From Chitinophaga barathri (GTDB taxonomy: Bacteria; Bacteroidota; Bacteroidia; Chitinophagales; Chitinophagaceae): 64,000 nucleotides of DNA. The stretch spans positions 124,001 through 188,000 of the forward strand of contig NZ_RMBX01000006.1 of assembly GCF_003807585.1 (NCBI RefSeq). The letters run 5' to 3'. This document shows, one piece after another, positions 55,106 through 64,000 of this stretch (position 1 is the first letter of the stretch; every line of letters begins with the position of its first letter). The notes beneath the pieces were generated by a model. The model was not told the origin of the DNA and ran no database searches. It saw only the letters and a program-made list of their open reading frames with translations. A program made the position numbers and the translations under genes.

Positions 55106-55137
55106 AAAAAAGCCGTCCCGGTTGGGACGGCTTTTTT
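55106..55137 (+). terminator. Strong terminator after nusG
   Basis: AAAAAAGCCGTCCC / GGGACGGCTTTTTT perfect 14-bp stem with loop GGTT. Works on both strands, for secE-nusG and for the DUF1579 gene. Confidence 0.9.
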
Positions 55138-55159
55138 AATGCGGTAATACGTGGGATCA

Positions 55160-55720
55160 TCATTTGCGGGTGAACTTCAGCTCCATGCTTTTAAATTCCG
55201 TCCCGTTTGCCATCGAGTACATTTCCATAACCTGGTTGTTGTCATCCACCCATTTCACCACCTGCCTTACAGGCATTGCTTTTCCGGCTATGGCATCCGT
55301 GGCGGTGCCGGTGAAGGTAATGGTCCGGGTGGCATCGTCCAGCTTTCCTTCCAGGTACATAACGCCCGTGCCCATGTTATCGATCCAGGTGGTGATAAAT
55401 ACTTTCCTGACGTTGTCATAACCCAGTATGCCGGTACCTTCAAAAGGCTGGCCATCCATGGTGCTGGTATAACGGCTTTCCTGGTAACGGCCGCCCATGA
55501 TCATCTTATTGGTGCAGGAGCCGGTGGTGGTCATTGGCGGGGCGCCGGGCGCCATCCAGAAGGTCATGTCCGCTTTCCATTCGCCATCGGCCATGGCGAT
55601 CATCTTTTGCATAGAACCGGGGGTGGCGTAATCCATCCAGGCTTTCATGGACGCTTCGTCCTGGGAATGCGCTGCGAGCGCAGTGAGCATTGCTGTGAGT
55701 GCTAACAATATGCGTTTCAT
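55160..55720 (-). CDS. Exported DUF1579-like protein
   Basis: The 186-residue protein has a signal peptide from the ATG at 55720 (MKRILLALTAMLTALAAHSQ). The mature part starts with an acidic helix and then reads like the DUF1579 family: a MADGEWKADMTFWMAPGAPPMTTTGSCTNKMIMGGRYQES stretch with the WxxxMTFW pattern, then GTGILGYDNVRKVFITTWIDNMGTG and a final VMEMYSM...SMELKFTRK. It probably forms a lipocalin-like barrel; ligand unknown. It sits on the minus strand between nusG and rplK. An upstream in-frame extension to 55789 would remove the signal peptide from the N-terminus. Confidence 0.75.
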   Translation of the reverse strand: MKRILLALTAMLTALAAHSQDEASMKAWMDYATPGSMQKMIAMADGEWKADMTFWMAPGAPPMTTTGSCTNKMIMGGRYQESRYTSTMDGQPFEGTGILGYDNVRKVFITTWIDNMGTGVMYLEGKLDDATRTITFTGTATDAIAGKAMPVRQVVKWVDDNNQVMEMYSMANGTEFKSMELKFTRK

Positions 55721-55867
55721 AATTCGGGGTGTTTTTTGGATCATGAAGGTACGCAATACTTGTTTTAGCAACTTTTTAGATGGTGCCACATTTAATTTGT
55801 TGTCAACACCTTGGAGGGGCGGGAAGAGTCACGGCGATAGCTGTTTTGCGCCTCGCCGTGTAACCTT

Positions 55868-56995
55868 TTATTCTACCCATTTCAGGCAAACGGGGGTGGG
55901 GACGGACAGCTCTTCGCCGGTAGGGCTCAGCAGCCCGGTTTTAGTATCCCGTTTAAAAAACACGATGGTATTGCTTTTCTGATTCGCGGCCAACAGGTAT
56001 TCCCCGTCCGGCGTGATGAGGAAGTTCCGCGGCCCGATACCTAAAGTAGGCTGGTGGCCGGCGAGGCTGAGCGTTCCGTCTTTTTCACTGATCTTATATA
56101 TGGAGAGGTTATTCAGATCGCCGCGGGTGGACATATAGAGGAACTTCCCGTCCGGCGACACATGGATGTCCGCGCTGCCGAAATCCGAGCCTTTATAATC
56201 CGCCGGAGCGCCGGAGATTGTCTGGAGATGAGTAAGCCGGCCGTTGTCGTAGCTGAAGGCGGCCGTTTTGCCGCTGAGCTCCAGCACGAGATAGGCATAA
56301 CGCCCGTTGGGGTGGAATACGAAATGACGGGGGCCTCCGCCGGGCTCCACGCTGATAAATGGCTGGGCAGCGGGCTGAAGGGGGCGCATCTTGCGGGAAG
56401 GCTCAAAATCGTATATCATTACTTTATCCGTTCCGAGGTCGGGGACAAAAAGTTGTTTGCCGTCGGGGGAGAAGTTCACAGAATGCACGTGGGGAGCTTT
56501 CTGCCGTGATTCCACGGGGCCGGAGCCCTGGTGAACGATCTGCTGGACGGGTGTGCCAAGGGCGCCGTCCGCCTGAACGGGCATTACGGTGAGGCTGCCG
56601 CCGTTATAATTGCCGGTGAACACGAAGCGATTGCCCGCGTCGGTGCTGATGTGGCAGGGGCCTGTGCCTGTGCCGGTCTGCTGGTTAATTTCGGTGAGGG
56701 TGCCGGCGCTGCGGTTAAAATTATAAGCAAACGCGCTTCCCGGGCTGTTTTTCCCGAATTCGCTGACGGCGTACACCCGTTGCTGATCGGGCGAGAGGGC
56801 CAGGAAAGAGGGGTTGGGAATGCCTTCGGCGGTATCCGTGGGGATAAAACGGCCGGTGGCGGGGTCTTTCTGAAAGACATAAATGCCTTTGCTGCCTGCG
56901 GAAGTGTAGGTGCCGACGAGCAGGAATTGTTTTTTCTGCATTGGTTTGGGAGTTGCGAAAAGGGTTAGGAGTAAAATGGTAGTAATGATTTTCAT
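55868..56995 (-). CDS. Exported lactonase family protein (seven-bladed propeller)
   Basis: The 375-residue protein has a short signal peptide (about 1-18) and a beta-propeller of the 6-phosphogluconolactonase/YbhE (lactonase, DUF2394-like) family. Repeats are visible as GSKGIYVFQKDPATGRF, DQQRVYAVSEFGK, AGNRFVFTGNYNGGSLTVMPV, DGKQLFVPDLGTDKVMIYDF and DGEYLLAANQKSNTIVFFKRD, each a blade. The export signal argues against the cytosolic pentose-phosphate role and for a periplasmic sugar lactone or an unknown substrate. It is on the minus strand, 147 bases upstream of the DUF1579-like gene and in the same direction. Confidence 0.8.
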   Translation of the reverse strand: MKIITTILLLTLFATPKPMQKKQFLLVGTYTSAGSKGIYVFQKDPATGRFIPTDTAEGIPNPSFLALSPDQQRVYAVSEFGKNSPGSAFAYNFNRSAGTLTEINQQTGTGTGPCHISTDAGNRFVFTGNYNGGSLTVMPVQADGALGTPVQQIVHQGSGPVESRQKAPHVHSVNFSPDGKQLFVPDLGTDKVMIYDFEPSRKMRPLQPAAQPFISVEPGGGPRHFVFHPNGRYAYLVLELSGKTAAFSYDNGRLTHLQTISGAPADYKGSDFGSADIHVSPDGKFLYMSTRGDLNNLSIYKISEKDGTLSLAGHQPTLGIGPRNFLITPDGEYLLAANQKSNTIVFFKRDTKTGLLSPTGEELSVPTPVCLKWVE

Positions 56996-57083
56996 ACGGG
57001 AAGATGTTCTGGGATCAAAATACGGAAAATTTCAGGGGGTTGATAGTTTAATAGGGGCGGGAGCGAAAGGGGAGGGAGTTATG

Positions 57084-57113
57084 TTGGGAAATGCGGGAAA
57101 TGACGTATCTTTG
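57084..57113 (+). promoter_or_regulatory. rplK promoter P1
   Basis: TTG (57084-57086), 19 bases, TATCTTTG (57106-57113). A transcript from about 57120 has a leader of some 230 bases. Confidence 0.75.
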
Positions 57114-57220
57114 ACCTTCGAACGTTCCGGTATATATCGTTCGTTTTCAATAGGATAGCTATTAAAATTTATCCCAATCCCCGTATAATAGCAAAAAAAA
57201 TGCCGAACTCCAAACATTTT

Positions 57221-57251
57221 TTGTTATTCATTTGAAATATACATACCTTTG
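57221..57251 (+). promoter_or_regulatory. rplK promoter P2
   Basis: TTG (57221-57223), 20 bases, TACCTTTG (57244-57251). The leader would be about 90 bases. Together with P1 it replaces transcription from nusG. The 353-base gap from 56996 holds nothing else that I recognise. Confidence 0.75.
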
Positions 57252-57348
57252 CATCCCCCTTAAAATGTCTTTCAGAGACTTTTGAGTTTTGGGAGTTTTG
57301 CGGCTGGTAACGGCTGCGGAACGTTTAACCAAATTAAAAAACAGACTA

Positions 57349-57792
57349 ATGGCTAAAGAGATCGCAACGTACGTGAAATTGCAGGTTAAAGGCGGCCAAG
57401 CCAACCCTGCACCTCCGATTGGTCCCGCTCTGGGTTCCAAAGGTGTGAACATCATGGAGTTCTGCAAACAGTTCAACGCCCGTACCCAGGATAAAATGGG
57501 TAAAGTGCTGCCTGTATTGCTGACCGTTTACACAGACAAATCCTTTGATTTTGTAATCAAGACGCCTCCGGCTCCCGTACAGCTGCTGGAAGCTGCCAAG
57601 ATTCAAGGTGGTTCTAAAGAACCTAACCGTAGCAAGGTGGGTAAAGTATCCTGGACACAGGTAGAGGCAATTGCCAAAGACAAAATGCCTGACCTGAACT
57701 GCTTCACGCTGGAAAGCGCCATGAGAATGGTTGCCGGTACCGCCCGCAGCATGGGTATTACCGTAGATGGTAAAGCTCCCTGGGAAAACTAA
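57349..57792 (+). CDS. rplK: 50S ribosomal protein L11
   Basis: The 147-residue protein of the GTPase-associated centre reads [29 protein letters not shown], the universal proline-rich L11 start, and ends in the rRNA-binding domain with [23 protein letters not shown] start at 57349; an in-frame extension to 57289 is not family-like. First gene of rplK-rplA-rplJ-rplL. Confidence 0.97.
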   Translation: MAKEIATYVKLQVKGGQANPAPPIGPALGSKGVNIMEFCKQFNARTQDKMGKVLPVLLTVYTDKSFDFVIKTPPAPVQLLEAAKIQGGSKEPNRSKVGKVSWTQVEAIAKDKMPDLNCFTLESAMRMVAGTARSMGITVDGKAPWEN

Positions 57793-57838
57793 ATTGTTCA
57801 CCCTGTTAAAGCAGGTTAACTTTTAAATCATTGTAGAA

Positions 57839-58528
57839 ATGGCAACTAAGAAAAGAAAAGTGGCTGACGTTAAGGTGGACAAGAATAAATCCTATAGCCT
57901 GAAAGAGGCTTCCACTCTCGTTAAAGACATTAACTGTACTAAATTCGACTCTTCCGTCGATTTACATATCCGTCTGGGCGTAGATCCCAAGAAAGCTGAC
58001 CAGGCTATCCGCGGATCCGTTACGCTTCCCCACGGTACTGGTAAGACCAAAAAAGTACTGGTTCTCTGCACGCCCGATAAAGAGGCTGCTGCAAAAGAAG
58101 CTGGTGCTGATTTCGTAGGTCTGGACGAATTTATCCAGAAGATCGAAGCAGGCTGGACCGAGATTGATGTAATCATCGCTACTCCCGCTGTAATGCCGAA
58201 GATCGGTAAACTGGGTAAGATCCTGGGCCCCCGCAACCTGATGCCTAACCCGAAGACCGGTACTGTTACGAACGACGTGGCAGCTGCTGTAAACGAGGTA
58301 AAAGGCGGTAAGATCACCTTTAAAGTGGACAAAGCCGGTATCATACATGCTTCCATCGGCCGTGTCTCTTTCGCTCCCGAAAAGATCGAAGAGAATTCAC
58401 AGGAGCTGATCAACGCGATCATCAAGCTGAAGCCTTCCACCGCGAAAGGCACATACCTGAAGGGTCTGTCTATGGCCAGCACCATGAGCCCCGGTATCGT
58501 TATTGACACTAAATCTGTTCAAAACTAA
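57839..58528 (+). CDS. rplA: 50S ribosomal protein L1
   Basis: The 229-residue L1-stalk protein has the expected core: [29 protein letters not shown] (about 41-69) and [26 protein letters not shown] (about 119-144), which holds the most conserved rRNA contacts. In many bacteria L1 represses its own operon by binding the mRNA leader; no clear copy of the site is obvious here. It follows rplK by 46 bases. Confidence 0.97.
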   Translation: MATKKRKVADVKVDKNKSYSLKEASTLVKDINCTKFDSSVDLHIRLGVDPKKADQAIRGSVTLPHGTGKTKKVLVLCTPDKEAAAKEAGADFVGLDEFIQKIEAGWTEIDVIIATPAVMPKIGKLGKILGPRNLMPNPKTGTVTNDVAAAVNEVKGGKITFKVDKAGIIHASIGRVSFAPEKIEENSQELINAIIKLKPSTAKGTYLKGLSMASTMSPGIVIDTKSVQN

Positions 58529-58581
58529 TTGACCGCCCTGTAGCCGGAGCCTTTTGTGGCTGAGAAGGCGAAACGGTCAAT
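58528..58581 (+). promoter_or_regulatory. L10-leader-like hairpin before rplJ
   Basis: ATTGACCG (58528-58535) pairs perfectly with CGGTCAAT (58574-58581), and inside AGCC (58542-58545) pairs with GGCT (58558-58561). The place, just upstream of rplJ, and a long stem with internal loops fit autoregulation by the L10-L12 complex. The exact kink-turn consensus was not checked. Confidence 0.5.
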
Positions 58582-58596
58582 GACAAACACAAAGCA

Positions 58597-59169
58597 ATGA
58601 ACAAAGATCAAAAGAATGAGGTAATCGAACTGCTGAAAGGCAAGTTTGCTCAATACAACAACTTCTACATCACCAATACAGAGTCTCTGTCGGTAGCGCA
58701 GGTGAACCACCTGAGAAGGGTATGTTTCGATAAGAATGTGGAAATGAAGGTGGCTAAGAACACCCTCATCAAGAAGGCGCTGGAAAGCCTGGACAATGAG
58801 AAATATGCAGGTATCTACGAAGCGCTGAACGGCGTTACGGCCCTGATGTTCTCAGACAGTCCGAAAGAACCGGCCCTGATCATCAGCACTTTCCGCAAGG
58901 AAAACGCTAAACTGGAAAAACCCGTTCTGAAAGCTGCGTTTGTAGCTGAAGAGATCTACCTGGGGGACAACCAGCTGGCTAACCTGGTGAAAATCAAGAC
59001 CAAGAACGAGCTTATCGGCGAAGTTATCGGTCTGCTGCAATCTCCTGCAAAACGCGTTATCGCTGCGCTGCTTGAGAAAGGCAAAAAAGAAGAAGGTGGC
59101 GCTGCCGTTGCAGAAGCTGCCGCACCTGCACCGGATGCTCCGGCAACTGATGCACCCGCTGCGGAGTAA
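58597..59169 (+). CDS. rplJ: 50S ribosomal protein L10
   Basis: The 190-residue protein anchors the L7/L12 dimers. It begins MNKDQKNEVIELLKGKFAQYNNFYI, contains the LRRVCFDKNVEMKVAKNTLIKKAL segment (about 39-62), and ends in the helix that binds L12. The C-terminal 25 residues (EAAAPAPDAPATDAPAAE) are an Ala/Pro tail longer than in E. coli. A structured leader upstream probably mediates feedback. Confidence 0.96.
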   Translation: MNKDQKNEVIELLKGKFAQYNNFYITNTESLSVAQVNHLRRVCFDKNVEMKVAKNTLIKKALESLDNEKYAGIYEALNGVTALMFSDSPKEPALIISTFRKENAKLEKPVLKAAFVAEEIYLGDNQLANLVKIKTKNELIGEVIGLLQSPAKRVIAALLEKGKKEEGGAAVAEAAAPAPDAPATDAPAAE

Positions 59170-59250
59170 TTCCGGGGCGTATAACACTGGCTTCCAAGTC
59201 ACAACATAAACAATTACAACATTTTAAAAAATTTCAAAAAATATCATACA

Positions 59251-59625
59251 ATGGCAGACGTAAAAGCATTAGCTGAACAATTAGTAGGTCTTACTGTTAA
59301 GGAAGTACAAGAACTGGCAGATGTTCTGAAAAACGAATACGGTATTGAACCTGCTGCTGCTGCAGTAGTAGTTTCTGCTGATGGTGGTGGCGGAGCCGCT
59401 GCTGCTGAAGAAAAAACTGCATTTAACGTAGTACTGAAAGCTGCTGGCGCCAGCAAGCTGAACGTAGTGAAAATCGTTAAAGATCTGACAGGTCTCGGTC
59501 TGAAAGAAGCCAAAGAACTGGTTGACGGTGCGCCGAAAGCAGTGAAAGAAGGCGTTAGCAAGGCAGAAGCTGAAGATCTGAAAGCGAAGCTGACTGAAGC
59601 TGGCGCTGACGTTGAAATTCAGTAA
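59251..59625 (+). CDS. rplL: 50S ribosomal protein L7/L12
   Basis: The 124-residue stalk protein has the N-terminal dimerisation helices ([26 protein letters not shown]), an Ala/Gly hinge (about 36-55), and the C-terminal factor-binding domain with [33 protein letters not shown] (about 70-102). It ends the ribosomal part of the operon; a UUCG-capped hairpin separates it from rpoB. Confidence 0.97.
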   Translation: MADVKALAEQLVGLTVKEVQELADVLKNEYGIEPAAAAVVVSADGGGGAAAAEEKTAFNVVLKAAGASKLNVVKIVKDLTGLGLKEAKELVDGAPKAVKEGVSKAEAEDLKAKLTEAGADVEIQ

Positions 59626-59651
59626 TTCTTTGTTTAGTATACATCATTTTT

Positions 59652-59685
59652 AAGGTCAAAAAGTGCTTCGGTACTTTTTGGCCTT
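59652..59685 (+). terminator. UUCG-capped hairpin between rplL and rpoB
   Basis: AAGGTCAAAAAGTGC-TTCG-GTACTTTTTGGCCTT is a 15-bp stem with small mismatches. Only a short T stretch follows (TACTCCCTTT), so it may be a partial terminator or a processing site, as in the same gap of E. coli. Confidence 0.6.
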
Positions 59686-59834
59686 ACTCCCTTTGGGAAG
59701 GTGGTGTTTCAGGACGTCCGGCAAAACGGGAAATAAGCCGGCCATCTGTATTGAAACACAATATTTTGGGTGTATTGACAAAGAATCATTAATTTCCCTT
59801 AATCATCAAGTCATATTAACTGCTAACTTCGAAT

Positions 59835-62800
59835 ATGTCTCTAAAAAAAGCCCAAACTAACGAAAGAGTAAATTTTGGAAAGATCAAACAAGTTGCTGAG
59901 ACACCGGATCTGTTGGCTATCCAAATCCAATCTTTCAAGGATTTCTTCCAATTAGAAACCACACCAGACAAGCGTAACAACGAAGGCCTTTTTAAAGTAT
60001 TCAAGGAAAACTTCCCGATTACAGATACCAGAAATATCTTCAATCTGGAATTCCTGGATTATTTCGTGGACCCTCCGCGTTATACCATCGAAGAATGTAT
60101 TGAGCGGGGGCTTACGTACTCCGTGCCGCTCAAGGCAAAGCTCCGGTTGAGCTGTAATGATGAGGAGCACGTAGATTTCCAGACCATTGTGCAGGATGTA
60201 TTCCTCGGAAACATCCCTTACATGACCCCCAGAGGTACCTTCGTTATCAACGGCGCAGAACGTGTAGTTGTATCCCAGCTTCACCGTTCACCAGGTGTGT
60301 TCTTTGGTCAATCCATACATCCTAACGGCACCAAGATCTACTCCGCAAGGGTGATCCCTTTCAAAGGCGCATGGATGGAGTTTGCTACAGACATCAACAA
60401 CGTCATGTACGCGTACATCGACCGTAAGAAGAAGTTCCCGGTTACCACCCTGCTTCGTGCCATCGGCTATGAAACAGATAAGGATATCCTGGAACTGTTT
60501 GGCATGGCTGACGAAGTAAAAGCAGACCGCAAGAACCTGGAAAAATACGCCGGCAAAAAGCTGGCCGCCCGCGTTTTACGCAGCTGGGTGGAAGATTTCG
60601 TGGATGAAGACACCGGCGAGGTGGTGAGCATCGAGCGTAATGAGATCGTTCTGGAACGCGACAGCATCCTGGACGAAAACAACATCGAGCTGATCACAGA
60701 CATGGGCGTGAAATCTGTATTTGTACAGAAAGAAGAGGTGAGCGGCGACTTTGCCATCATCTACAACACCCTTAATAAAGATACATCTAACTCCGAGCTG
60801 GAAGCCGTTCAGCACATCTACCGCCAGCTGCGCGGTGCCGATGCGCCGGATGACGAAACAGCAAGGGGCATCATCGATAAATTATTCTTCTCCGACAAAC
60901 GTTATGACCTCGGGGACGTAGGCCGTTACAAGATCAACCGTAAGCTCGGCCTACCCACTCCGCTGGACATGAAGGTGCTGACCAAGGCTGACATTATCTC
61001 GATCATCAAATACCTGGTACAACTGACCAATGGTAAAGCTGAGATCGACGATATTGATCACCTGTCCAACCGCCGTGTACGTACAGTAGGCGAACAGCTT
61101 TACGCCCAGTTCGGCGTAGGCCTGGCGCGTATGGCGCGTACCATCCGCGAAAGGATGAACGTAAGGGACAACGAGGTGTTCACACCGGTGGACCTGATCA
61201 ATGCAAGAACACTTTCTTCCGTGATCAATTCCTTCTTCGGTACCTCACAGCTGTCCCAGTTCCTGGACCAGACCAACCCGCTGTCCGAGATCACCCACAA
61301 ACGTCGTATCTCCGCGCTCGGGCCCGGTGGCCTTAGCCGTGAGCGTGCCGGCTTTGAGGTGCGTGACGTACACTACTCCCACTACGGCCGCCTCTGTACG
61401 ATCGAAACCCCTGAAGGACCGAACATCGGTCTGATCTCCACCCTGTGCGTACACGCCATGGTGAATGAAATGGGCTTCATTGAAACACCTTACCGCAAAG
61501 TAAAAGACGGTAAAGTGGATATGCTGAAGATCGAGTACCTGAGCGCTGAAGAAGAAGACTCCGTGAAAATTGCACAGGCGAACGCTCCTTTGGATGAAAA
61601 AGGAATGTTCACCGGTGATAAAGTGAAATCCCGTGAAACCGGCGATTTCCCGATCCTCGACCCGGGTGAAGTGGAATACATGGACATCGCTCCGAACCAG
61701 ATCGTGGGTCTGAGCGCCTCCCTGATCCCCTTCCTTGAGCATGATGACGCCAACCGTGCGCTCATGGGATCAAACATGCAACGTCAGGCCGTTCCCCTTA
61801 TCAATCCGCAGGTGCCTATCGTAGGTACCGGCCTGGAAGGTAAGGCAGCGCGTGACAGCCGCCTGCAGATCACCTCTAACGGTAAAGGCGTGGTTGAGTT
61901 TGTAGATGCAAACGAGATCCATGTTCGTTACGAGCGCGATGAAATGCAGAAACTGGTGAGCTTTGAGGATGATCTGATCATCTACCAGCTGACCAAATTC
62001 GTAAAAACCAACCAGAGCACCTGTATCAACCTCCGCCCCGCGGTGAAGAAAGGTCAGCGTGTGGTAGACGGAGACTTCCTGACGGAAGGTTACGCCACCC
62101 GCGCCGGTGAACTGGCACTGGGCCGTAACCTGAAAGTGGCGTTCATGCCCTGGAAAGGTTACAACTTTGAGGATGCGATCGTGATCTCTGAGCGTGTAGC
62201 GAAAGAAGACTGGTTCACTTCCATCCACATCGACGAATACGAACTCGAAGTACGTGACACCAAACTCGGTGAAGAAGAACTGACCCCGGATATCCCGAAC
62301 GTGAGCGAGGAAGCCACCAAGGACCTGGATCAGAACGGTATCATCCGCGTAGGTGCGCATATCAAGGAAGGCGATATCCTGATCGGCAAGATCACCCCCC
62401 GTGGTGAATCCGATCCTTCACCTGAAGAAAAACTGCTCCGCGCGATCTTCGGTGATAAGGCTTCCGATGCGAAAGACGCTTCCCTGAAGGCGCCCCCGTC
62501 TACCGAAGGTGTGGTGATCGACAAGAAGCTGTTCTCCCGTGCTAAAAAAGATAAAAACTCCAAGACCCGCGAAAAAGCAGCCCTGGAGAAACTGGAGAAG
62601 ATCCACCAGAAGAACGAAGAAGACCTGATGGAAGTGTTGATGAGTAAACTGTTGACGCTGCTGAAGGAGAAAACCTCCTCAGGCATCACCAACACTTACG
62701 GTGAAGTACTGATCTCCAAAGGTTCCAAGTTCTCTAACAAAAACCTGGCGAACGTAGACTTCCAGAACGTAAATCCCCTGGGCTGGACTACGGACCAGGA

Positions 62801-63644
62801 GACTAACGACCAGATCAACACCCTGCTCCATAACTACAACATCAAGTATAACGAGGAGCTGGGCCGTTACAAACGTGAGAAATTCAACATCTCTATCGGT
62901 GATGAGCTTCCCGCGGGCGTTCTGAAACTGGCGAAAGTATACCTGGCCAGCAAACGTAAGCTGAAAGTGGGTGATAAGATGGCGGGCCGCCATGGTAACA
63001 AGGGTATCGTAGCCAAGATCGTGCGTGACGAAGACATGCCGTTCCTGGAAGACGGTACACCGGTAGACATCGTTCTGAACCCGTTGGGCGTACCTTCCCG
63101 TATGAACCTCGGCCAGATCTATGAAACCGTACTCGGCTGGGCCGGTCAGAAACTGGGTGTCCGTTTTGCAACCCCGATCTTTGACGGTGCAAGCACTGAA
63201 GAGATCGCAGAATATATCACTGAAGCAAAACTCCCGAGCTTCGGCCATACTTACCTGAGCGACGGTGAAACCGGCGAACGCTTCCACCAGAAAGCAACCG
63301 TGGGTATCATCTACATGCTTAAACTCAGCCACATGGTGGATGACAAAATGCACGCCCGTTCCATCGGACCGTACTCTCTCATTACACAGCAGCCGTTGGG
63401 TGGTAAAGCCCAGTTCGGTGGCCAGCGTTTTGGTGAGATGGAGGTTTGGGCACTGGAAGCATACGGTGCATCCAACATCCTGCAAGAGCTGCTGACGATC
63501 AAGTCCGATGATATCGTAGGCCGTGCAAAAGCATATGAATCCATCGTAAAAGGAGACAACATCCCGAAAGCCGGTGTGCCTGAATCCTTCAACGTATTGA
63601 TCCATGAGCTGCGTGGTCTGGGCCTGGACCTGAAATTTGATTGA
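59835..63644 (+). CDS. rpoB: DNA-directed RNA polymerase subunit beta
   Basis: The 1269-residue beta subunit is complete. The rifampicin region reads [29 protein letters not shown] (about 475-503), with the residues equivalent to E. coli Q513, D516, H526, S531 and L533 all of the sensitive type. Other invariant stretches are [13 protein letters not shown] (about 518-530), [26 protein letters not shown] (about 851-876), [21 protein letters not shown] (about 1040-1060) and the end [24 protein letters not shown] 12-bp hairpin with a GAAA loop follows, before rpoC. Confidence 0.98.
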   Translation: MSLKKAQTNERVNFGKIKQVAETPDLLAIQIQSFKDFFQLETTPDKRNNEGLFKVFKENFPITDTRNIFNLEFLDYFVDPPRYTIEECIERGLTYSVPLKAKLRLSCNDEEHVDFQTIVQDVFLGNIPYMTPRGTFVINGAERVVVSQLHRSPGVFFGQSIHPNGTKIYSARVIPFKGAWMEFATDINNVMYAYIDRKKKFPVTTLLRAIGYETDKDILELFGMADEVKADRKNLEKYAGKKLAARVLRSWVEDFVDEDTGEVVSIERNEIVLERDSILDENNIELITDMGVKSVFVQKEEVSGDFAIIYNTLNKDTSNSELEAVQHIYRQLRGADAPDDETARGIIDKLFFSDKRYDLGDVGRYKINRKLGLPTPLDMKVLTKADIISIIKYLVQLTNGKAEIDDIDHLSNRRVRTVGEQLYAQFGVGLARMARTIRERMNVRDNEVFTPVDLINARTLSSVINSFFGTSQLSQFLDQTNPLSEITHKRRISALGPGGLSRERAGFEVRDVHYSHYGRLCTIETPEGPNIGLISTLCVHAMVNEMGFIETPYRKVKDGKVDMLKIEYLSAEEEDSVKIAQANAPLDEKGMFTGDKVKSRETGDFPILDPGEVEYMDIAPNQIVGLSASLIPFLEHDDANRALMGSNMQRQAVPLINPQVPIVGTGLEGKAARDSRLQITSNGKGVVEFVDANEIHVRYERDEMQKLVSFEDDLIIYQLTKFVKTNQSTCINLRPAVKKGQRVVDGDFLTEGYATRAGELALGRNLKVAFMPWKGYNFEDAIVISERVAKEDWFTSIHIDEYELEVRDTKLGEEELTPDIPNVSEEATKDLDQNGIIRVGAHIKEGDILIGKITPRGESDPSPEEKLLRAIFGDKASDAKDASLKAPPSTEGVVIDKKLFSRAKKDKNSKTREKAALEKLEKIHQKNEEDLMEVLMSKLLTLLKEKTSSGITNTYGEVLISKGSKFSNKNLANVDFQNVNPLGWTTDQETNDQINTLLHNYNIKYNEELGRYKREKFNISIGDELPAGVLKLAKVYLASKRKLKVGDKMAGRHGNKGIVAKIVRDEDMPFLEDGTPVDIVLNPLGVPSRMNLGQIYETVLGWAGQKLGVRFATPIFDGASTEEIAEYITEAKLPSFGHTYLSDGETGERFHQKATVGIIYMLKLSHMVDDKMHARSIGPYSLITQQPLGGKAQFGGQRFGEMEVWALEAYGASNILQELLTIKSDDIVGRAKAYESIVKGDNIPKAGVPESFNVLIHELRGLGLDLKFD

Positions 63645-63658
63645 TAATAATATTCCTT

Positions 63659-63686
63659 CCGTATCCCGGTGAAAACCGGGATACGG
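63659..63686 (+). other. Perfect hairpin with GAAA tetraloop between rpoB and rpoC
   Basis: CCGTATCCCGGT-GAAA-ACCGGGATACGG: a 12-bp stem without mismatch capped by a GNRA loop. No T run follows, so it is not a normal terminator. RNA stabilisation, RNase processing or a protein site are possible. Confidence 0.7.
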
Positions 63687-63739
63687 TTATATCAGTTTCA
63701 GCTCCGGCAATTTTAAAGTGAATGTTACGGAAAGCTTAA

Positions 63740-64000
<261 letters not shown>

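Noticed and set aside
55721..55789. Extended start of the DUF1579-like protein
   Set aside because: It would place basic sequence before the signal peptide that begins at 55720.
61256..61345. Rifampicin-resistance changes in rpoB
   Set aside because: All residues of the main cluster that I can align by eye are of the sensitive type.

Overview
The window looks like chromosome of a Bacteroidota bacterium, most likely Chitinophagaceae and Chitinophaga-like. The reasons are: promoters of the TTTG-N19-21-TAnnTTTG type instead of sigma70 boxes; start codons without a clear Shine-Dalgarno; a type IX secretion plug protein (DUF5103); a TamL-type Omp85 lipoprotein; type III glutamine synthetase; a PafA-type phosphatase; a TonB receptor with an N-terminal carboxypeptidase-like domain; a phosphosulfolactate synthase homologue; and a serine-palmitoyltransferase-like enzyme. 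I see no phage, insertion sequence, CRISPR array or plasmid gene. It is mostly housekeeping sequence with scattered accessory genes.

Layout. 1-9 kb: end of a 2-hydroxyacid dehydrogenase, YebC, an amino-acid permease, a dicarboxylate symporter, DedA, an MFS carrier, MarR, YceI, malate dehydrogenase and a thiol protein. 9-12 kb: efp-accB-accC. 12-19 kb: two periplasmic proteins, glutamine synthetase III, and divergent purL. 19-23 kb: a TonB receptor and PepSY pair, probably for ferric siderophore uptake. The receptor reading frame is shifted near its end, and three copies of a palindromic motif lie upstream. 23-33 kb: SPT-like enzyme, PafA, enoyl-CoA hydratase, secreted proteins, a low-GC hypothetical pair, a TPR protein, ComA homologue and aroE. 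33-40 kb: methyltransferase, SRP RNA, fructose-6-phosphate aldolase, glpK-glpF and an NDH-2. 40-50 kb: envelope genes (T9SS plug, LolE-like permease, TamL), RNA modification (SpoU methyltransferase, TruB), and a minus-strand ribE / nitronate monooxygenase / MFS cluster.

50-64 kb is the information-processing block: rpsU, xerC, hpf, tRNA-Thr/Tyr/Gly/Thr, tuf, tRNA-Trp, secE-nusG, rplK-rplA-rplJ-rplL, rpoB and the start of rpoC. The order of tRNAs and tuf is that of the E. coli thrU-tyrU-glyT-thrT-tufB operon. Two further structured elements lie between the last tRNA and tuf: a 58-nt hairpin and a tRNA-shaped element with an abnormal anticodon arm. The usual nusG-rplK junction is split by two minus-strand genes, with a terminator after nusG and two promoters before rplK.

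The observations I rate highest are: the tRNA-like element in the tuf leader; the repeated CGTAGAAnTACG motif, which overlaps the TonB-receptor promoter and also precedes an orphan transcript candidate on the other strand; three intergenic arrays with an exact 11-bp period; and an EF-P whose tip loop lacks the usual PGKG sequence.
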